64,000 nt of DNA, taken from the NCBI GenBank assembly GCA_039973685.1, contig JBDWKL010000016.1, positions 62,001 to 126,000 on the forward strand. The letters are read 5' to 3'. Of the stretch, positions 37,182 through 46,765 are shown one piece after another (position 1 is the first letter of the stretch; each line of letters opens with the position of its first letter). The notes below the pieces were generated by a model. It was given only the letters and a program-made list of their open reading frames with translations, searched no databases and was not told the DNA's origin. This DNA comes from Hyphomicrobiales bacterium (GTDB lineage: Bacteria > Pseudomonadota > Alphaproteobacteria > Rhizobiales > JACESI01). The position numbers and the translations under genes are program-made.

Positions 37182-38316
37182 AACCGACCTTGCGAATGCA
37201 GTCAGCGAAGGCATCATTACTGGTGAACAGGCTGAACAGCTTAATGCCTTTTCAAAACGGGTTCATGCAAACGACGACAGCCCGCGCTTCCAAGAACTTG
37301 AGACGCGGGACGAGCCGTTTCGATTGCTCCGTGGTTTTCGTGACATCTTCATCGCACTCGGCATAATGTTTTTGAGTGTTGGTGCTACGGTTTTGAATTT
37401 TGCAATCACCGGCAATGCACTCTCGTTTAGTAAAGGTGTAAATTCTGCACGCAGCTTAATTGAATTTATGTCAGGGGCTGTGGGTGCTGCCATTCTTTTG
37501 ATTGTTGGCATTGTCATCGCTGAAATTGTAACGCGGAAACTTCGGCTTCCCCTATCAAGCCTGTTTTTAAGTTTAGCGATTGCTTTATGGGCTGGTTTGT
37601 TCGGCATGCAAATCATGGCACCTGCTGCGAGCCTCTTTGTTCAATCAAGTGTTCAATTGAATGCGGTAAGTATCGCTTTATTCTTCTTGAGCGCCTTTAT
37701 CGGCATTTCCCTCTTTTACGCCAGATATCGCCTACCATTTGTAATGTTAGTGGTTGCTGCCACACTGGTTGGGCTAGGCGTTTCAATCATAAATAGCATC
37801 ACGCCTAATCTTACGGCACATGACCTGCGTTTCGTCATTGGTGGACTTGGCTTTATCGTCTTCCTCTTCGCAATGAGGTTCGACCTCAAAGACCGAATTC
37901 GTGTCACCCGTTTATCAGAAAATGCATTTTGGCTGCATCTATTGGCCGCACCCCTAATGATCCATTCCATTTTGGCGACGGGATCATGGGATCAAATTAG
38001 CATTCCTCTCATCTTGGTAATGTTTACAATCCTCACTTTGATCGCCCTCATCATAGACCGACGCGCATTTCTTGTATCCAGCTTGCTCTATATGGCTGGG
38101 GCTTTCACTCAAATCGTCAAAGCACTCGGTTTAGACAGTTCCTTACAATTTGCAGTTCCCGTCTTATTTATCGGTGTCTTGGTGGTGGTCCTTGGCATTG
38201 GATGGTCACCGCTTCGACGCCTCATTATGACCATGGTTCCAAGCGCAATTGCCAACCGTGTGCCGCCGATCGCTCTTGCACAAATTTCTGATCTCAAAGA
38301 AGAACAACCAGCATGA
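37171..38316 (+). CDS. Polytopic membrane protein between hslV and hslU (DUF2157-like)
   Basis: A 381-residue protein starting inside the end of hslV and ending in an ATGA overlap with hslU. A soluble N-terminus of about 65 residues (including [14 protein letters not shown]) is followed by roughly ten transmembrane helices up to residue 350 and a short cytoplasmic tail. The N-terminal plan recalls DUF2157-type membrane proteins, but I cannot name the family firmly. Most HslUV operons have hslU directly after hslV, so this embedded gene is unusual and translationally coupled on both sides. Confidence 0.65.
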   Translation: MLNKTDLANAVSEGIITGEQAEQLNAFSKRVHANDDSPRFQELETRDEPFRLLRGFRDIFIALGIMFLSVGATVLNFAITGNALSFSKGVNSARSLIEFMSGAVGAAILLIVGIVIAEIVTRKLRLPLSSLFLSLAIALWAGLFGMQIMAPAASLFVQSSVQLNAVSIALFFLSAFIGISLFYARYRLPFVMLVVAATLVGLGVSIINSITPNLTAHDLRFVIGGLGFIVFLFAMRFDLKDRIRVTRLSENAFWLHLLAAPLMIHSILATGSWDQISIPLILVMFTILTLIALIIDRRAFLVSSLLYMAGAFTQIVKALGLDSSLQFAVPVLFIGVLVVVLGIGWSPLRRLIMTMVPSAIANRVPPIALAQISDLKEEQPA

Positions 38317-39620
38317 CAAATTTTTCTCCTCGCGAAATCGTATCCGAACTTGATCGTTACATTATTGGCCAAAAAGACGCCAAACGTGCTGTGGCCATTG
38401 CGCTGCGCAACCGTTGGCGGCGGCAGCAGTTGGAAGGATCAATGCGTGAAGAGGTGATGCCAAAAAACATCCTCATGATCGGCCCAACCGGTGTTGGTAA
38501 AACTGAGATTTCGCGCCGTCTTGCAAAACTAGCTGGTGCGCCGTTCTTAAAAGTCGAAGCCACTAAATTCACAGAAGTTGGCTATGTCGGCCGCGACGTG
38601 GAACAAATGATCCGCGATCTTGTGGAAGTAGGCATCGGCCTCATCCGCGAGAAAAAGCGCAAAGACGTGGAAGCCAAAGCCCATCAAATGGCGGAAGACC
38701 GTGTCCTTGATGCACTCGTCGGCGATACAGCCAGCCCCGCAACCCGCGACAGTTTTCGCAAAAAATTGCGCGAAGGCCAGCTGGATGAAAAAGAAATTGA
38801 AATCGAAGTCGCTGACAATGGCGGCGGGATGCCCAATATGGATATCCCTGGTATGCCTGGCGGATCGATTGGTGTGATGAACCTCAATGATATGTTCGGC
38901 AAAGCTTTCGGCGGTCGCACGAAAACCCGCAAACTGATGGTGCGCGATTCATACGAAGTTTTATTAGCTGAGGAATCCGATAAATTATTGGATGATGACC
39001 AAGTGGTCACTGAAGCGATGGAATCAGTTGAAAATAACGGCATCGTCTTCTTAGACGAGATTGATAAAATCGCCGTGCGAGACGGTGCTCGTGGTGGCGA
39101 CGTTTCCCGCGAAGGTGTTCAGCGCGACCTCTTGCCACTGGTTGAAGGAACAACCGTTTCAACAAAATATGGTCCCGTTAAAACCGATCATATTCTCTTC
39201 ATTGCATCAGGCGCTTTTCACGTTTCAAAACCATCCGATCTTTTGCCAGAGCTTCAAGGTCGTTTGCCAATTCGTGTGGAACTGCAAGCACTCACCAAAG
39301 GCGATTTTGTGAGCATCTTAAGCGATACCGAGGCAAGCTTAATCAAACAATCTGTCGCTCTTTTAGGCACTGAGGAGGTAACTCTCTCATTCACAGAAGA
39401 TGCTATTGATACGATCGCAGACTTGTCGGTTTCAATTAACGCAAGTGTTGAGAATATCGGTGCGCGCCGTTTGCAAACCGTGATCGAACGCATTCTCGAC
39501 GACATCAGCTTCACCGCAACAGATCGCGCGGGCGAAACCGTGGAAATTGACGCTGAATTCGTAAATCGAGAAATTGGTGATCTTGCCAAAAATGCCGATT
39601 TAAGCCGCTATATTTTATAG
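38313..39620 (+). CDS. hslU: HslU ATPase subunit of the HslUV protease
   Basis: A 435-residue AAA+ unfoldase. It has an N-terminal [17 protein letters not shown], Walker [11 protein letters not shown], an I domain between, Walker [10 protein letters not shown], sensor regions, and the C-terminal DLSRYIL tail that docks into HslV. It overlaps the preceding membrane-protein gene by 4 bp. Confidence 0.97.
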   Translation: MTNFSPREIVSELDRYIIGQKDAKRAVAIALRNRWRRQQLEGSMREEVMPKNILMIGPTGVGKTEISRRLAKLAGAPFLKVEATKFTEVGYVGRDVEQMIRDLVEVGIGLIREKKRKDVEAKAHQMAEDRVLDALVGDTASPATRDSFRKKLREGQLDEKEIEIEVADNGGGMPNMDIPGMPGGSIGVMNLNDMFGKAFGGRTKTRKLMVRDSYEVLLAEESDKLLDDDQVVTEAMESVENNGIVFLDEIDKIAVRDGARGGDVSREGVQRDLLPLVEGTTVSTKYGPVKTDHILFIASGAFHVSKPSDLLPELQGRLPIRVELQALTKGDFVSILSDTEASLIKQSVALLGTEEVTLSFTEDAIDTIADLSVSINASVENIGARRLQTVIERILDDISFTATDRAGETVEIDAEFVNREIGDLAKNADLSRYIL

Positions 39621-39630
39621 CGGCTTAAAT
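39598..39630. terminator. Hairpin spanning the hslU stop codon
   Basis: A perfect 15-bp inverted repeat (arms 39598-39612 and 39616-39630) with a 3-base TTT loop contains the hslU TAG. It lies between convergent hslU and the XRE gene. There is no clear T-tract on either side, so it may act bidirectionally or protect mRNA 3' ends. Confidence 0.6.
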
Positions 39631-39636
39631 CTGGTA

Positions 39637-40008
39637 TTAGCTGGGGCTGTTCACAGCGCCCTTTGCGAGCATTAAGATCAGATCTTCCAATACTGTCACT
39701 TCAATCCGCCCAATATCCGTTGATAGGCGATTGGCTAGTTCTGTGGCTTTTGGATCGAGGCCAGCTGTATCAACAACAATACGAGGATTAGAAATTTCGG
39801 CTAACCGCTGAAGTTCTTCTGCCTCATCCCAAATAATGTTGAAATAAGCAATAATCCGCTGGACCATCGCCCAAGTCGGTGTGCCACGTTTACCGTGCTC
39901 TAGTGCTGACAGATAGGCGCTGGATACACCTACTCCTTCAGCCATTTCTTTTAAACTGACATTTTTTGTCCGGCGTATCTGCCGGATTTTTTGTCCAAAT
40001 GGGGTCAT
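39637..40008 (-). CDS. XRE-family helix-turn-helix protein
   Basis: A 123-residue small regulator. Residues about 5-65 form a Cro/C1-type HTH (KIRQIRRTKNVSLKEMAEGV, then SSAYLSALEHGKRG). The C-terminal half is helical without a recognised ligand domain. Such one-domain XRE proteins next to hslU occur in Rhizobiales. The target is unknown. Confidence 0.82.
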   Translation of the reverse strand: MTPFGQKIRQIRRTKNVSLKEMAEGVGVSSAYLSALEHGKRGTPTWAMVQRIIAYFNIIWDEAEELQRLAEISNPRIVVDTAGLDPKATELANRLSTDIGRIEVTVLEDLILMLAKGAVNSPS

Positions 40009-40087
40009 CGTCTAATCCACATAGCTATAAAAAATGTTCATAGGTTCTTGAGGAGACAACCTTCCTAACCGTCATTAGAAAGGGCTG

Positions 40088-40711
40088 TTATTTTTTCCTT
40101 AGTCTTACAAAAAGCGCACCAGTCCCCCCATGAGATGTGCTTGCAGTTTCATATCCAAGAACCATGTTTCTTAAAGAAGGTTCACTTAACCACAAAGGTA
40201 CTTTTCGCCGGAGAACACCTGGCGATTCTTGCCCGAATTCTCCATATGATTTTAAACTGTGGTTATAATGTGTTGTTCCTTTACCAGTGATAACAAGCAC
40301 ATTTTTCCACCCACTGGCAACAGCCCGACCAACGAATATGTGCAAAGCTTTATGAGCTTGATCTTGGGTAAGTCCATGTAAATCGATCTTGCCATCTATA
40401 GTTGTGTGGCCGCGTGATAGCCGCGATTTCTCACGCTTATTGTATCCTAGCAAAGGTGGCATTGTTGAGGACGGTGATTTCTGCCGACTAACTGGCGGCG
40501 AATAAGAGGGCATTGCAACTTTAGAGAGCGGTGATTTTTTTATGTAAATATGTGCATTATTTGCTGATTTATTGGTATTTTGCATAGCCGCCAAAAACTC
40601 GTCATCAACATTTATTGAGTTAATGTTCCTAGGCGTTACCGTATCTGTGACCTTTTTCCACAAACGGCGATCTTCTGAACTTAGATTTTTTCCTGATCTT
40701 TTCGCCATCAA
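40088..40711 (-). CDS. Smr/MutS2-type domain protein
   Basis: A 207-residue protein with an unstructured basic N-terminus (about 1-100) and a C-terminal Smr domain (about 115-205): KIDLHGLTQDQAHKALHIF, VLVITGKGTTHYN and LRRKVPLWLSEPSLRNMV, ending FVRLRKK. Smr domains are usually nicking or RNA endonucleases. The usual GxGxHS-type loop is altered here to GKGTTHYN, still within family variation. It is in line after mltA with 12 bp between. Confidence 0.85.
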   Translation of the reverse strand: MMAKRSGKNLSSEDRRLWKKVTDTVTPRNINSINVDDEFLAAMQNTNKSANNAHIYIKKSPLSKVAMPSYSPPVSRQKSPSSTMPPLLGYNKREKSRLSRGHTTIDGKIDLHGLTQDQAHKALHIFVGRAVASGWKNVLVITGKGTTHYNHSLKSYGEFGQESPGVLRRKVPLWLSEPSLRNMVLGYETASTSHGGTGALFVRLRKK

Positions 40712-40723
40712 CTTTAGCCTGAA

Positions 40724-41830
40724 TTACAAGGGCTGATTTTTAGGCCAAAGGAGATAAAAATCTGCCGCATGTTGAACTGCGCCTGCAATTTTTTCCGCTT
40801 CAAGGCCGCTACCGAAATAAATATCTCCGCGCGCAGGGCCAACAATAGCAGACCCTGTATCCTGACCAATCATCAAATGCTGAAACCCGCCTTGCAAATT
40901 TGCATTGAGAAAAATTGGCGAACCAAATGTATGAAGCAAACGATCGACCGCCATTGAGCGCATTGATGACAGAGGAACGTTGGCGGCACCTATTGGGCCA
41001 TCTTCGGGGTCAAGGTTCTCAATCTCATCAAAGAAAATGTACGATTGGTTTTGCCACATTACTTCGTCTTGCTGATCAGGGTTATCACCCAACCACGAGC
41101 GAATGGCCTCCATCGACATTTTCTCGCGCGCAATTTCGCCGCGTTTGATCAACTCACGGCCAATCGCTGTATATGCATGACCAGTTTTCGCCGCATAACT
41201 CACCCGCATAATACCGCCCTCATCTAAGCGGATACGAGCTGACCCTTGAATATGGATAAAAAAAGCGTCAACCGGGTCTTCCAGATAAACAATCTCAAGC
41301 TCTTGATCAGCAACAGCCCCTGATGAAATTGCTTGGCGGTTATGATACGGCCCAATGCCATCTGCTAGCTGGCGAGCAAAACGAATTTCAGGATCCCAAC
41401 CTTTAGGAACATCTTCCTCTGCCAAATCAGCAATACGAACCAGATCATGAGGCCGACGTAAAAGGGGCGCACTAAAGCGCTCTGACTTTATCCGCGAACC
41501 CAAAACCTCAGGTTCATAATAGCCCGTCACAAATCCACGATCATCGCTTTTGGCCTTCTCTGAAGGCTGGATTAGCCGCGGGACAAAATGATCTTCGAAA
41601 AACAAACGGGCTTCGTTGCCTAAAACACCTTCATCAAGTGACATCAGCCAACCGCCAATTTCTGACAAAGCTTCGCCATTCAAACCAAGCGCCCGCGTTT
41701 TAGGGGGCTTTTCTTGCATTTTCTGGGCACTCTTTAAGAACGCATCGAGGGCAGCGGCGTGATCATCCTCTGCCCAACCAGGCAAATCATCAAAAGTGAG
41801 TGCATCGCTTAAAAGGGAAGACGTCACCAT
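40724..41830 (-). CDS. mltA: Membrane-bound lytic murein transglycosylase A
   Basis: A 368-residue MltA/3D-domain protein that cleaves peptidoglycan glycan strands. It has FVTGYYEPEVLGS (substrate groove), YLEDPVDAFFIHIQGSARIR and GQDTGSAIVGPARGDIYFG, the 3D-domain aspartate region. No clear signal peptide or lipobox is visible at this start, which is odd for an envelope enzyme but occurs in annotated rhizobial MltA. It lies between a Tim44-like gene and Smr, a conserved alphaproteobacterial order. Confidence 0.9.
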   Translation of the reverse strand: MVTSSLLSDALTFDDLPGWAEDDHAAALDAFLKSAQKMQEKPPKTRALGLNGEALSEIGGWLMSLDEGVLGNEARLFFEDHFVPRLIQPSEKAKSDDRGFVTGYYEPEVLGSRIKSERFSAPLLRRPHDLVRIADLAEEDVPKGWDPEIRFARQLADGIGPYHNRQAISSGAVADQELEIVYLEDPVDAFFIHIQGSARIRLDEGGIMRVSYAAKTGHAYTAIGRELIKRGEIAREKMSMEAIRSWLGDNPDQQDEVMWQNQSYIFFDEIENLDPEDGPIGAANVPLSSMRSMAVDRLLHTFGSPIFLNANLQGGFQHLMIGQDTGSAIVGPARGDIYFGSGLEAEKIAGAVQHAADFYLLWPKNQPL

Positions 41831-41838
41831 CTTAAGCC

Positions 41839-42564
41839 TCAGTCTGGTGTTTCAGTCGCTACCAATTTCCAGTTTGGATCACCTGAAGTGGTATCGCGCT
41901 CAAATGTCCAAAGGTCTTTAACTTCATCCACGGCATTTGGATCACCATCAACGACGCGGCCTTCTTCATCCATTGTGGCCTGAATGATTTCACTTTTGAA
42001 ATCCACCTCAACGCGGGCAATGCCTTTGATAAGGTCAGCTGACACAAGATTAGCCTTGTTGATACCAACGAATGAAAAGTCGATTGTTTCTTCGCGTTCT
42101 TCGCGATCTTTAATCGCCGCGCTAAAGCCATCAAAAACATCCGCAGAAAGAAGGTTCTTGAGCGTTTTGCGATCACCAGCGGCAAAAGCTGTAACGATGT
42201 ACTCATAAGCTGATTTTGCCCCTCCAAGAAATTCTTCCGGGTCGAACATTTCATCGACTTCAACAATTTTCTTGAGGCCATCATTCAACGCCGTACCCGT
42301 TTCAGAAAGACGATCAATCACTGCAGTTACACTGTGGTCTTCTTCTAATTGTGGGTTCAATACAGGTTCAGGCGCTCCTTTACGACGGGGCAGCTCAACC
42401 ACATTGTCGTTGCCGTTTTTATCAGCCTTGCTTTCAGACTTTGATGAATAGGGATCAAACGGCGGGCGTTCATTGCCGTTGCGCTTTCCCAGCACATTGC
42501 GGATTTGGAAAATTACAACAACCGTAATAACGATAGCGAGAATAGTGTAAAAATCGAACTGCAT
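41839..42564 (-). CDS. Tim44-like domain protein
   Basis: A 241-residue membrane-anchored protein. The start is placed at MQFDFYTILAIVITVVVIFQ, which gives one N-terminal helix; a longer frame upstream lacks support. After a Pro/Lys-rich linker comes the Tim44 domain (about 95-240): FDPEEFLGGAKSAYEYIVTA, then AFAAGDRKTLKNLL and KDLWTFERDT. Bacterial TimA proteins are related to mitochondrial Tim44; their role is probably at the inner membrane. Confidence 0.88.
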   Translation of the reverse strand: MQFDFYTILAIVITVVVIFQIRNVLGKRNGNERPPFDPYSSKSESKADKNGNDNVVELPRRKGAPEPVLNPQLEEDHSVTAVIDRLSETGTALNDGLKKIVEVDEMFDPEEFLGGAKSAYEYIVTAFAAGDRKTLKNLLSADVFDGFSAAIKDREEREETIDFSFVGINKANLVSADLIKGIARVEVDFKSEIIQATMDEEGRVVDGDPNAVDEVKDLWTFERDTTSGDPNWKLVATETPD

Positions 42565-42804
42565 TGGCCTGTACTCTTGTTTGCGTTCATAAAAGCTATG
42601 TAAATAGCGCCTCGGCACAATCGCCAAGCATCTTATTTCAAAACTTACCGGCATTTCTATCACGTGTTGAGCAATAGATGAGATAATGTTGTCTACATTA
42701 TATGTGCTGGTATTTTGTTCATTCAACGCCTACATCGCATATAACCACCGTACTCGCCAACTAATGAAGCCTCATATTTCTGTAAAATTGTTCTAGAAAG
42801 CATC

Positions 42805-43320
42805 ATGCGCCTCAGTTTTTTACCTTTTTTACTCCTTGCCATCCCTATTTTGGAGATTTCCGTCTTCATTATGGTTGGCGATATAATTGGCCTGTGGCCT
42901 ACATTGGGCATGATTCTCGTCACAGCCTTTCTTGGAACGCTTTTATTGCGCCACCAAGGTTTTCAATTATTGCGGGAAGCACAAGAACAAACAAAAGCGA
43001 ACCAAATGCCCGGACGGGCACTTGTTCACGGTGTGATGCTGGTTGTTGCTGGCATTTTTCTCCTAACACCTGGTTTTGTCACCGATAGCTGCGGATTTTT
43101 GTTGTTTATCCCGCCAATACGCGATGGCATATGGGCTTTCTTAAAATCAAGAATATCATTTCAAACGATCACACCGAATGGACAAACCGAACAAGGTGGC
43201 AATCCCTTTGGAGCAAATAACGATGCTGGGGGAGCAAACAGTCCAAAACAAGGACCGGTGATTGATTTAGAAGAAACAGAGTTTGGCCCGACAGATCCCA
43301 AATCTCCTTGGAACAAGTAA
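42805..43320 (+). CDS. fxsA: FxsA family inner-membrane protein
   Basis: A 171-residue membrane protein with hydrophobic segments at about 1-45 and 65-100 and a hydrophilic Asn/Gly-rich tail. MRLSFLPFLLLAIPILEIS and GTLLLRHQGFQLLREAQ are FxsA hallmarks. E. coli FxsA relieves phage F exclusion when overexpressed; the native role is unknown. It is divergent from the Tim44-like gene (240 bp gap) and upstream of secB. Confidence 0.9.
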   Translation: MRLSFLPFLLLAIPILEISVFIMVGDIIGLWPTLGMILVTAFLGTLLLRHQGFQLLREAQEQTKANQMPGRALVHGVMLVVAGIFLLTPGFVTDSCGFLLFIPPIRDGIWAFLKSRISFQTITPNGQTEQGGNPFGANNDAGGANSPKQGPVIDLEETEFGPTDPKSPWNK

Positions 43321-43400
43321 TTACTGCCAATTTCCTCGAATAGCTTGTTTCATTGTCTTGTGCGTGTTAGCACCTCGGCGAACATTTTATGAGGACGATA

Positions 43401-43907
43401 ATGGCTAAGAAACCTGCTAAAAAGACCGAAGCTGAAGCAAATGGTGCTGGTGCACCTGATCCAAACGCACAGGTTCAACTCAATACTCTTGCGCAATATG
43501 TAAAAGATTATTCCTTCGAAAACCCACGGGCACCGATGTCTTTGCAGGGTCAGCAGGAACAACCAGAAATCAGCATTGCAGTGAATGTAAATGCTCAAGC
43601 TTTGGGTGAGACTGAATATGAGGTCTCAATCAAACTGGAAGCCGAAGCGAAAACAAAAGACGATGTGCTTTTCAATGTTGAATTGCTTTACGCTGGTGTT
43701 TTCAGAATTACAGGCGTGCCAGCAGAGCATATACACCCAGTTGTTTTGATCGAATGCCCAAGATTGCTCTTCCCATTTGCACGTCAAATCGTTGCTGAAG
43801 GTACTCGCGACGGTGGCTTCCCGCCACTCATGATCGACCCAGTTGATTTCGCAGCACTTTACCGCCAACGCCTTGAGCAAGAAGGTACAAACGATAAAAC
43901 GAACTAA
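43401..43907 (+). CDS. secB: Protein-export chaperone SecB
   Basis: A 168-residue SecB with the start at MAKKPAKK after a GAGG ribosome site. [13 protein letters not shown], the [17 protein letters not shown] strand and [20 protein letters not shown] are diagnostic. It keeps preproteins unfolded for SecA. Its mRNA ends at a clear intrinsic terminator. Confidence 0.97.
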   Translation: MAKKPAKKTEAEANGAGAPDPNAQVQLNTLAQYVKDYSFENPRAPMSLQGQQEQPEISIAVNVNAQALGETEYEVSIKLEAEAKTKDDVLFNVELLYAGVFRITGVPAEHIHPVVLIECPRLLFPFARQIVAEGTRDGGFPPLMIDPVDFAALYRQRLEQEGTNDKTN

Positions 43908-43942
43908 ATCGTTTGTTTCTTGAATTTACGAATATGAATTTG

Positions 43943-43970
43943 ATAGGCGGCTTCGGTCGCCTATTTTTTA
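43943..43970 (+). terminator. Intrinsic terminator of secB
   Basis: ATAGGCG-GCTTCGGT-CGCCTAT is followed directly by TTTTTT. The right arm overlaps the dnaQ stop codon on the other strand. This is one of the strongest rho-independent terminators in the window. Confidence 0.8.
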
Positions 43971-44665
43971 TCCCAGACCTTGTGCCATAGCGTCTCGGAA
44001 CCAAGCTCTTCCACAAAAGCGCGATGCGCCGCACTGGCTTCTTGCGTTAAACGGCTTGGCAATGGGTTTGGCCGTTGAAGTGCCTCACGCTTGTTGGTTG
44101 TTTGGGTGGTGGTCGCTACTTTTTCATCTGTTGCAAAATCTAGCCCGCGCTGTTTGCCACCCATAAGCTCGATATAAACATCAGCCAACAACTCCGCATC
44201 CAGCAAAGCGCCGTGTTTTTCGCGTCTTGAATTATCAACATTGTACCGCGAACAAAGCGCATCAAGGGTATTCGGCCCCATTGGATGTTTGCGTCTTGCA
44301 ATTTCCAGCGTATCGATAACGCGGTCATTGCTATAGGCAGGATACGATAGTTTTTTCAGTTCAAAATTCATGAACTTCATATCGAAGCTCGCATTATGCG
44401 CGATTAATACGCCATCATCACCGACAAACTCGATGAACCCATCAGCAATTTCAGCAAATTTTGGTTTGTCTGAGAGAAACTCTTCAGAAAGCCCATGAAC
44501 CTTGAACGCGCCCTCAGGCATGTCTCGCTCTGGGTTGATATAAACATGATAGGTATTGCCGGTTGGCACCTGATTGATTAATTCCACACAGCCAATCTCA
44601 ACAACACGGTCACCCGCTGTTGGATCAAAGCCTGTTGTTTCCGTATCAAAGACAATTTCGCGCAT
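43961..44665 (-). CDS. dnaQ: DNA polymerase III epsilon subunit
   Basis: A 234-residue DEDDh proofreading exonuclease. ExoI FDTETTGFDP, ExoII AHNASFDMKFMN and ExoIII HGALLDAELLADVY are intact, so activity is expected. It binds the polymerase alpha subunit. It is convergent with secB and follows coaE in the maf-aroE-coaE-dnaQ run. Confidence 0.95.
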   Translation of the reverse strand: MREIVFDTETTGFDPTAGDRVVEIGCVELINQVPTGNTYHVYINPERDMPEGAFKVHGLSEEFLSDKPKFAEIADGFIEFVGDDGVLIAHNASFDMKFMNFELKKLSYPAYSNDRVIDTLEIARRKHPMGPNTLDALCSRYNVDNSRREKHGALLDAELLADVYIELMGGKQRGLDFATDEKVATTTQTTNKREALQRPNPLPSRLTQEASAAHRAFVEELGSETLWHKVWDKK

Positions 44666-44737
44666 AACTTACCTCACCTCCAATGAGTATAGTCTGCTTG
44701 ATTCAATCATTGGCTGAAATATGCAGGCAATCGATTT

Positions 44738-45322
44738 TTATTCAGAAGATAATTGCGCGATGATTTTTGAAACCGTTTCTTTCGCTGCATCCATACCAAG
44801 TGACGTATCTAAGATAAAATCACCACGCTCTCGCTTTTCGCTGTCTGGTGTTTGACGGGATAAAATATGTTCAAATTTCTCTGCCGTCATATCAGCGCGA
44901 GCCAATACCCGCTCGCGCTGGATATTTTCAGGGGCGGTGACGACCAGAATTTTATCAACACGGTCACTTCTACCCATTTCAAACAGTAAAGGGTTGTCCA
45001 AAACGACAATCGGTGCGCCGTCTTGTTGTGCTTTTGATAGAAAATCTTTCTCGCGTTGCTGCACGGCAGGATGAACAAGTGCTTCGAGTTTTTTCATCGC
45101 CGCTTCATTGCCAACCACATATTTTGATAAAGCGGCACGATCAACCGTGCCATTTTTTGCAACACCTGGAAATTCCGCTTCCAATGGCGCGACAAGTTCA
45201 CCTTCATAAAGATCATGCACGGTTGCATCAGCATCATGCACAGGAACGCCCATTTCACGAAACATGGTCGCCGTGGTGGATTTTCCCATTCCAATTGAAC
45301 CTGTGAGCCCAAGGATGATCAT
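44738..45322 (-). CDS. coaE: Dephospho-CoA kinase
   Basis: A 194-residue kinase for the final step of CoA synthesis. The ATG giving MIILGLTGSIGMGKST places the P-loop (G8-S15) at the N-terminus as usual; the frame extends a little upstream. VVLDNPLLFEMG and QRERVLARADM are family motifs. One base separates it from aroE. Confidence 0.95.
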   Translation of the reverse strand: MIILGLTGSIGMGKSTTATMFREMGVPVHDADATVHDLYEGELVAPLEAEFPGVAKNGTVDRAALSKYVVGNEAAMKKLEALVHPAVQQREKDFLSKAQQDGAPIVVLDNPLLFEMGRSDRVDKILVVTAPENIQRERVLARADMTAEKFEHILSRQTPDSEKRERGDFILDTSLGMDAAKETVSKIIAQLSSE

Positions 45323-45323
45323 A

Positions 45324-46163
45324 TTAAAGCCCCATATCTTCCAAAACAATCGAGCGCAATTCGTCGGTCACCACTGGTTCGCCACCAAACCAAAGCTTAG
45401 AACCCATTTTTGCCTGATGGAGCAACATACCAAGACCATCGACGGTTTGATTACCTTTAGATTTCGCCAATTTTATCAAAGGCGTTTCAAGTGGCGTGTA
45501 AACAATATCTGTTACGAGACAATCTAGCCTTATCCCTTCCAAGGTCAGGGGTAGAGGCGGATTTTTATCCATGCCAAGGCTTGTTGTATTTATGATTAGT
45601 GTGGAACTTTCAATGACTTGCTCGGCTTGATGAAGCTCTATTGCACGAACAGTTGAGCCAAAATGATCAGCTAATTCTTCAGCACGGCTCAAGGTTCGAT
45701 TCGCAACCGTTATATTTTTAAAGCCACGTTTTATAAGTGCAAAGATAACACCACGCGCCGCGCCGCCCGCGCCCAAGATCAAAGCGTGCTCTTTACGCTG
45801 ATCCCAGCCACTCGCTAAATGATCAAGATTATCGGAAAACCCAATCCAGTCTGAATTGCTGCCACACATTTTCCCCTCTTCAAGCCAAACCGTGTTGACG
45901 GCACCAATCGCTGTCGCCGCTTCATCGATGTGATCAAGGTGAGGAATAACCGCCTCTTTGTGAGGAAGCGTAATATTAAAACCGGCAAGCCCAGATGTTT
46001 TGAACCCTTTGAAAAAAGCATCTGCTTCTTCTGGGGAAACGGCGATTGTTTCATAGCTTCCGTTGATTGATTGCGCTTTCAACCAATAGTTATGGATGAT
46101 TGGCGAGCGTGAATGATGGATGGGCCAACCGATAACACCGGCTTTAATTGGATCATTTGTCAT
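45324..46163 (-). CDS. aroE: Shikimate dehydrogenase
   Basis: A 279-residue AroE reducing 3-dehydroshikimate. It has the shikimate site HSRSPIIHNYWLK, the catalytic lysine in NITLPHKEAV, and the nucleotide motif LGAGGAARGV with VANRTLSRAEELA. It overlaps maf by one base. Confidence 0.96.
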   Translation of the reverse strand: MTNDPIKAGVIGWPIHHSRSPIIHNYWLKAQSINGSYETIAVSPEEADAFFKGFKTSGLAGFNITLPHKEAVIPHLDHIDEAATAIGAVNTVWLEEGKMCGSNSDWIGFSDNLDHLASGWDQRKEHALILGAGGAARGVIFALIKRGFKNITVANRTLSRAEELADHFGSTVRAIELHQAEQVIESSTLIINTTSLGMDKNPPLPLTLEGIRLDCLVTDIVYTPLETPLIKLAKSKGNQTVDGLGMLLHQAKMGSKLWFGGEPVVTDELRSIVLEDMGL

Positions 46164-46765
46164 TATTCAACTTCTCCGACAGTTCTTAAAAACTCTAACA
46201 GAGGCAAAAGAGGAAGCCCAAGAATTGTGAAATAACTGCCTTCGATATTCTCAAACAATTGAATTCCGGGCCCTTCCAACTGATAACAACCAACACTTTG
46301 TAAAGCGGCATCGCCAACCAGTGAAAGATATCGGCCAACAAATTCCGGCGTTACATCTCGCATGGTCATATGGGCGTCGTCGCTATAACGAAAAACAGTG
46401 GTCCCATCTTTAACGACACAAAGGGACGAATGAAGATTATGAGTGCGCCCACGCAACGCCAAAAGCTGTTGGCGAGCGGCTTTCACGTCTACCGGCTTAT
46501 TATAACGATGAAGCTCGCCTTGATCTTTAAAGCTCATGGTTTGATCGGCGCCTATTACATAAGCACTGGGATTACGGCTACTGACATCCAGCGCTTTTGC
46601 TTCCGCAAGCACCTCCGCAATATCAGCGGGACCGAAATCTGAATTTAGAAGAGGCAGCTCAATCGCGCGTTCATCTATATCCGCCGCCTCCGTTTCAAAT
46701 TGAAGCCCAGCATTATTCAATAATGCGCTACGGGCAGATGATTTTGAGGCTAAAATCAGGGACAT
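46163..46765 (-). CDS. Maf-like nucleoside triphosphate pyrophosphatase
   Basis: A 200-residue Maf/YceF protein. LILASKSSARSALLNNAGL, YVIGADQTMSF and VGCYQLEGPGIQLFENIEGS carry the conserved residues. Members hydrolyse dTTP/UTP or m7GTP, and I cannot choose between them. It is the first gene left of the probable origin and is transcribed away from it. Confidence 0.93.
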   Translation of the reverse strand: MSLILASKSSARSALLNNAGLQFETEAADIDERAIELPLLNSDFGPADIAEVLAEAKALDVSSRNPSAYVIGADQTMSFKDQGELHRYNKPVDVKAARQQLLALRGRTHNLHSSLCVVKDGTTVFRYSDDAHMTMRDVTPEFVGRYLSLVGDAALQSVGCYQLEGPGIQLFENIEGSYFTILGLPLLPLLEFLRTVGEVE

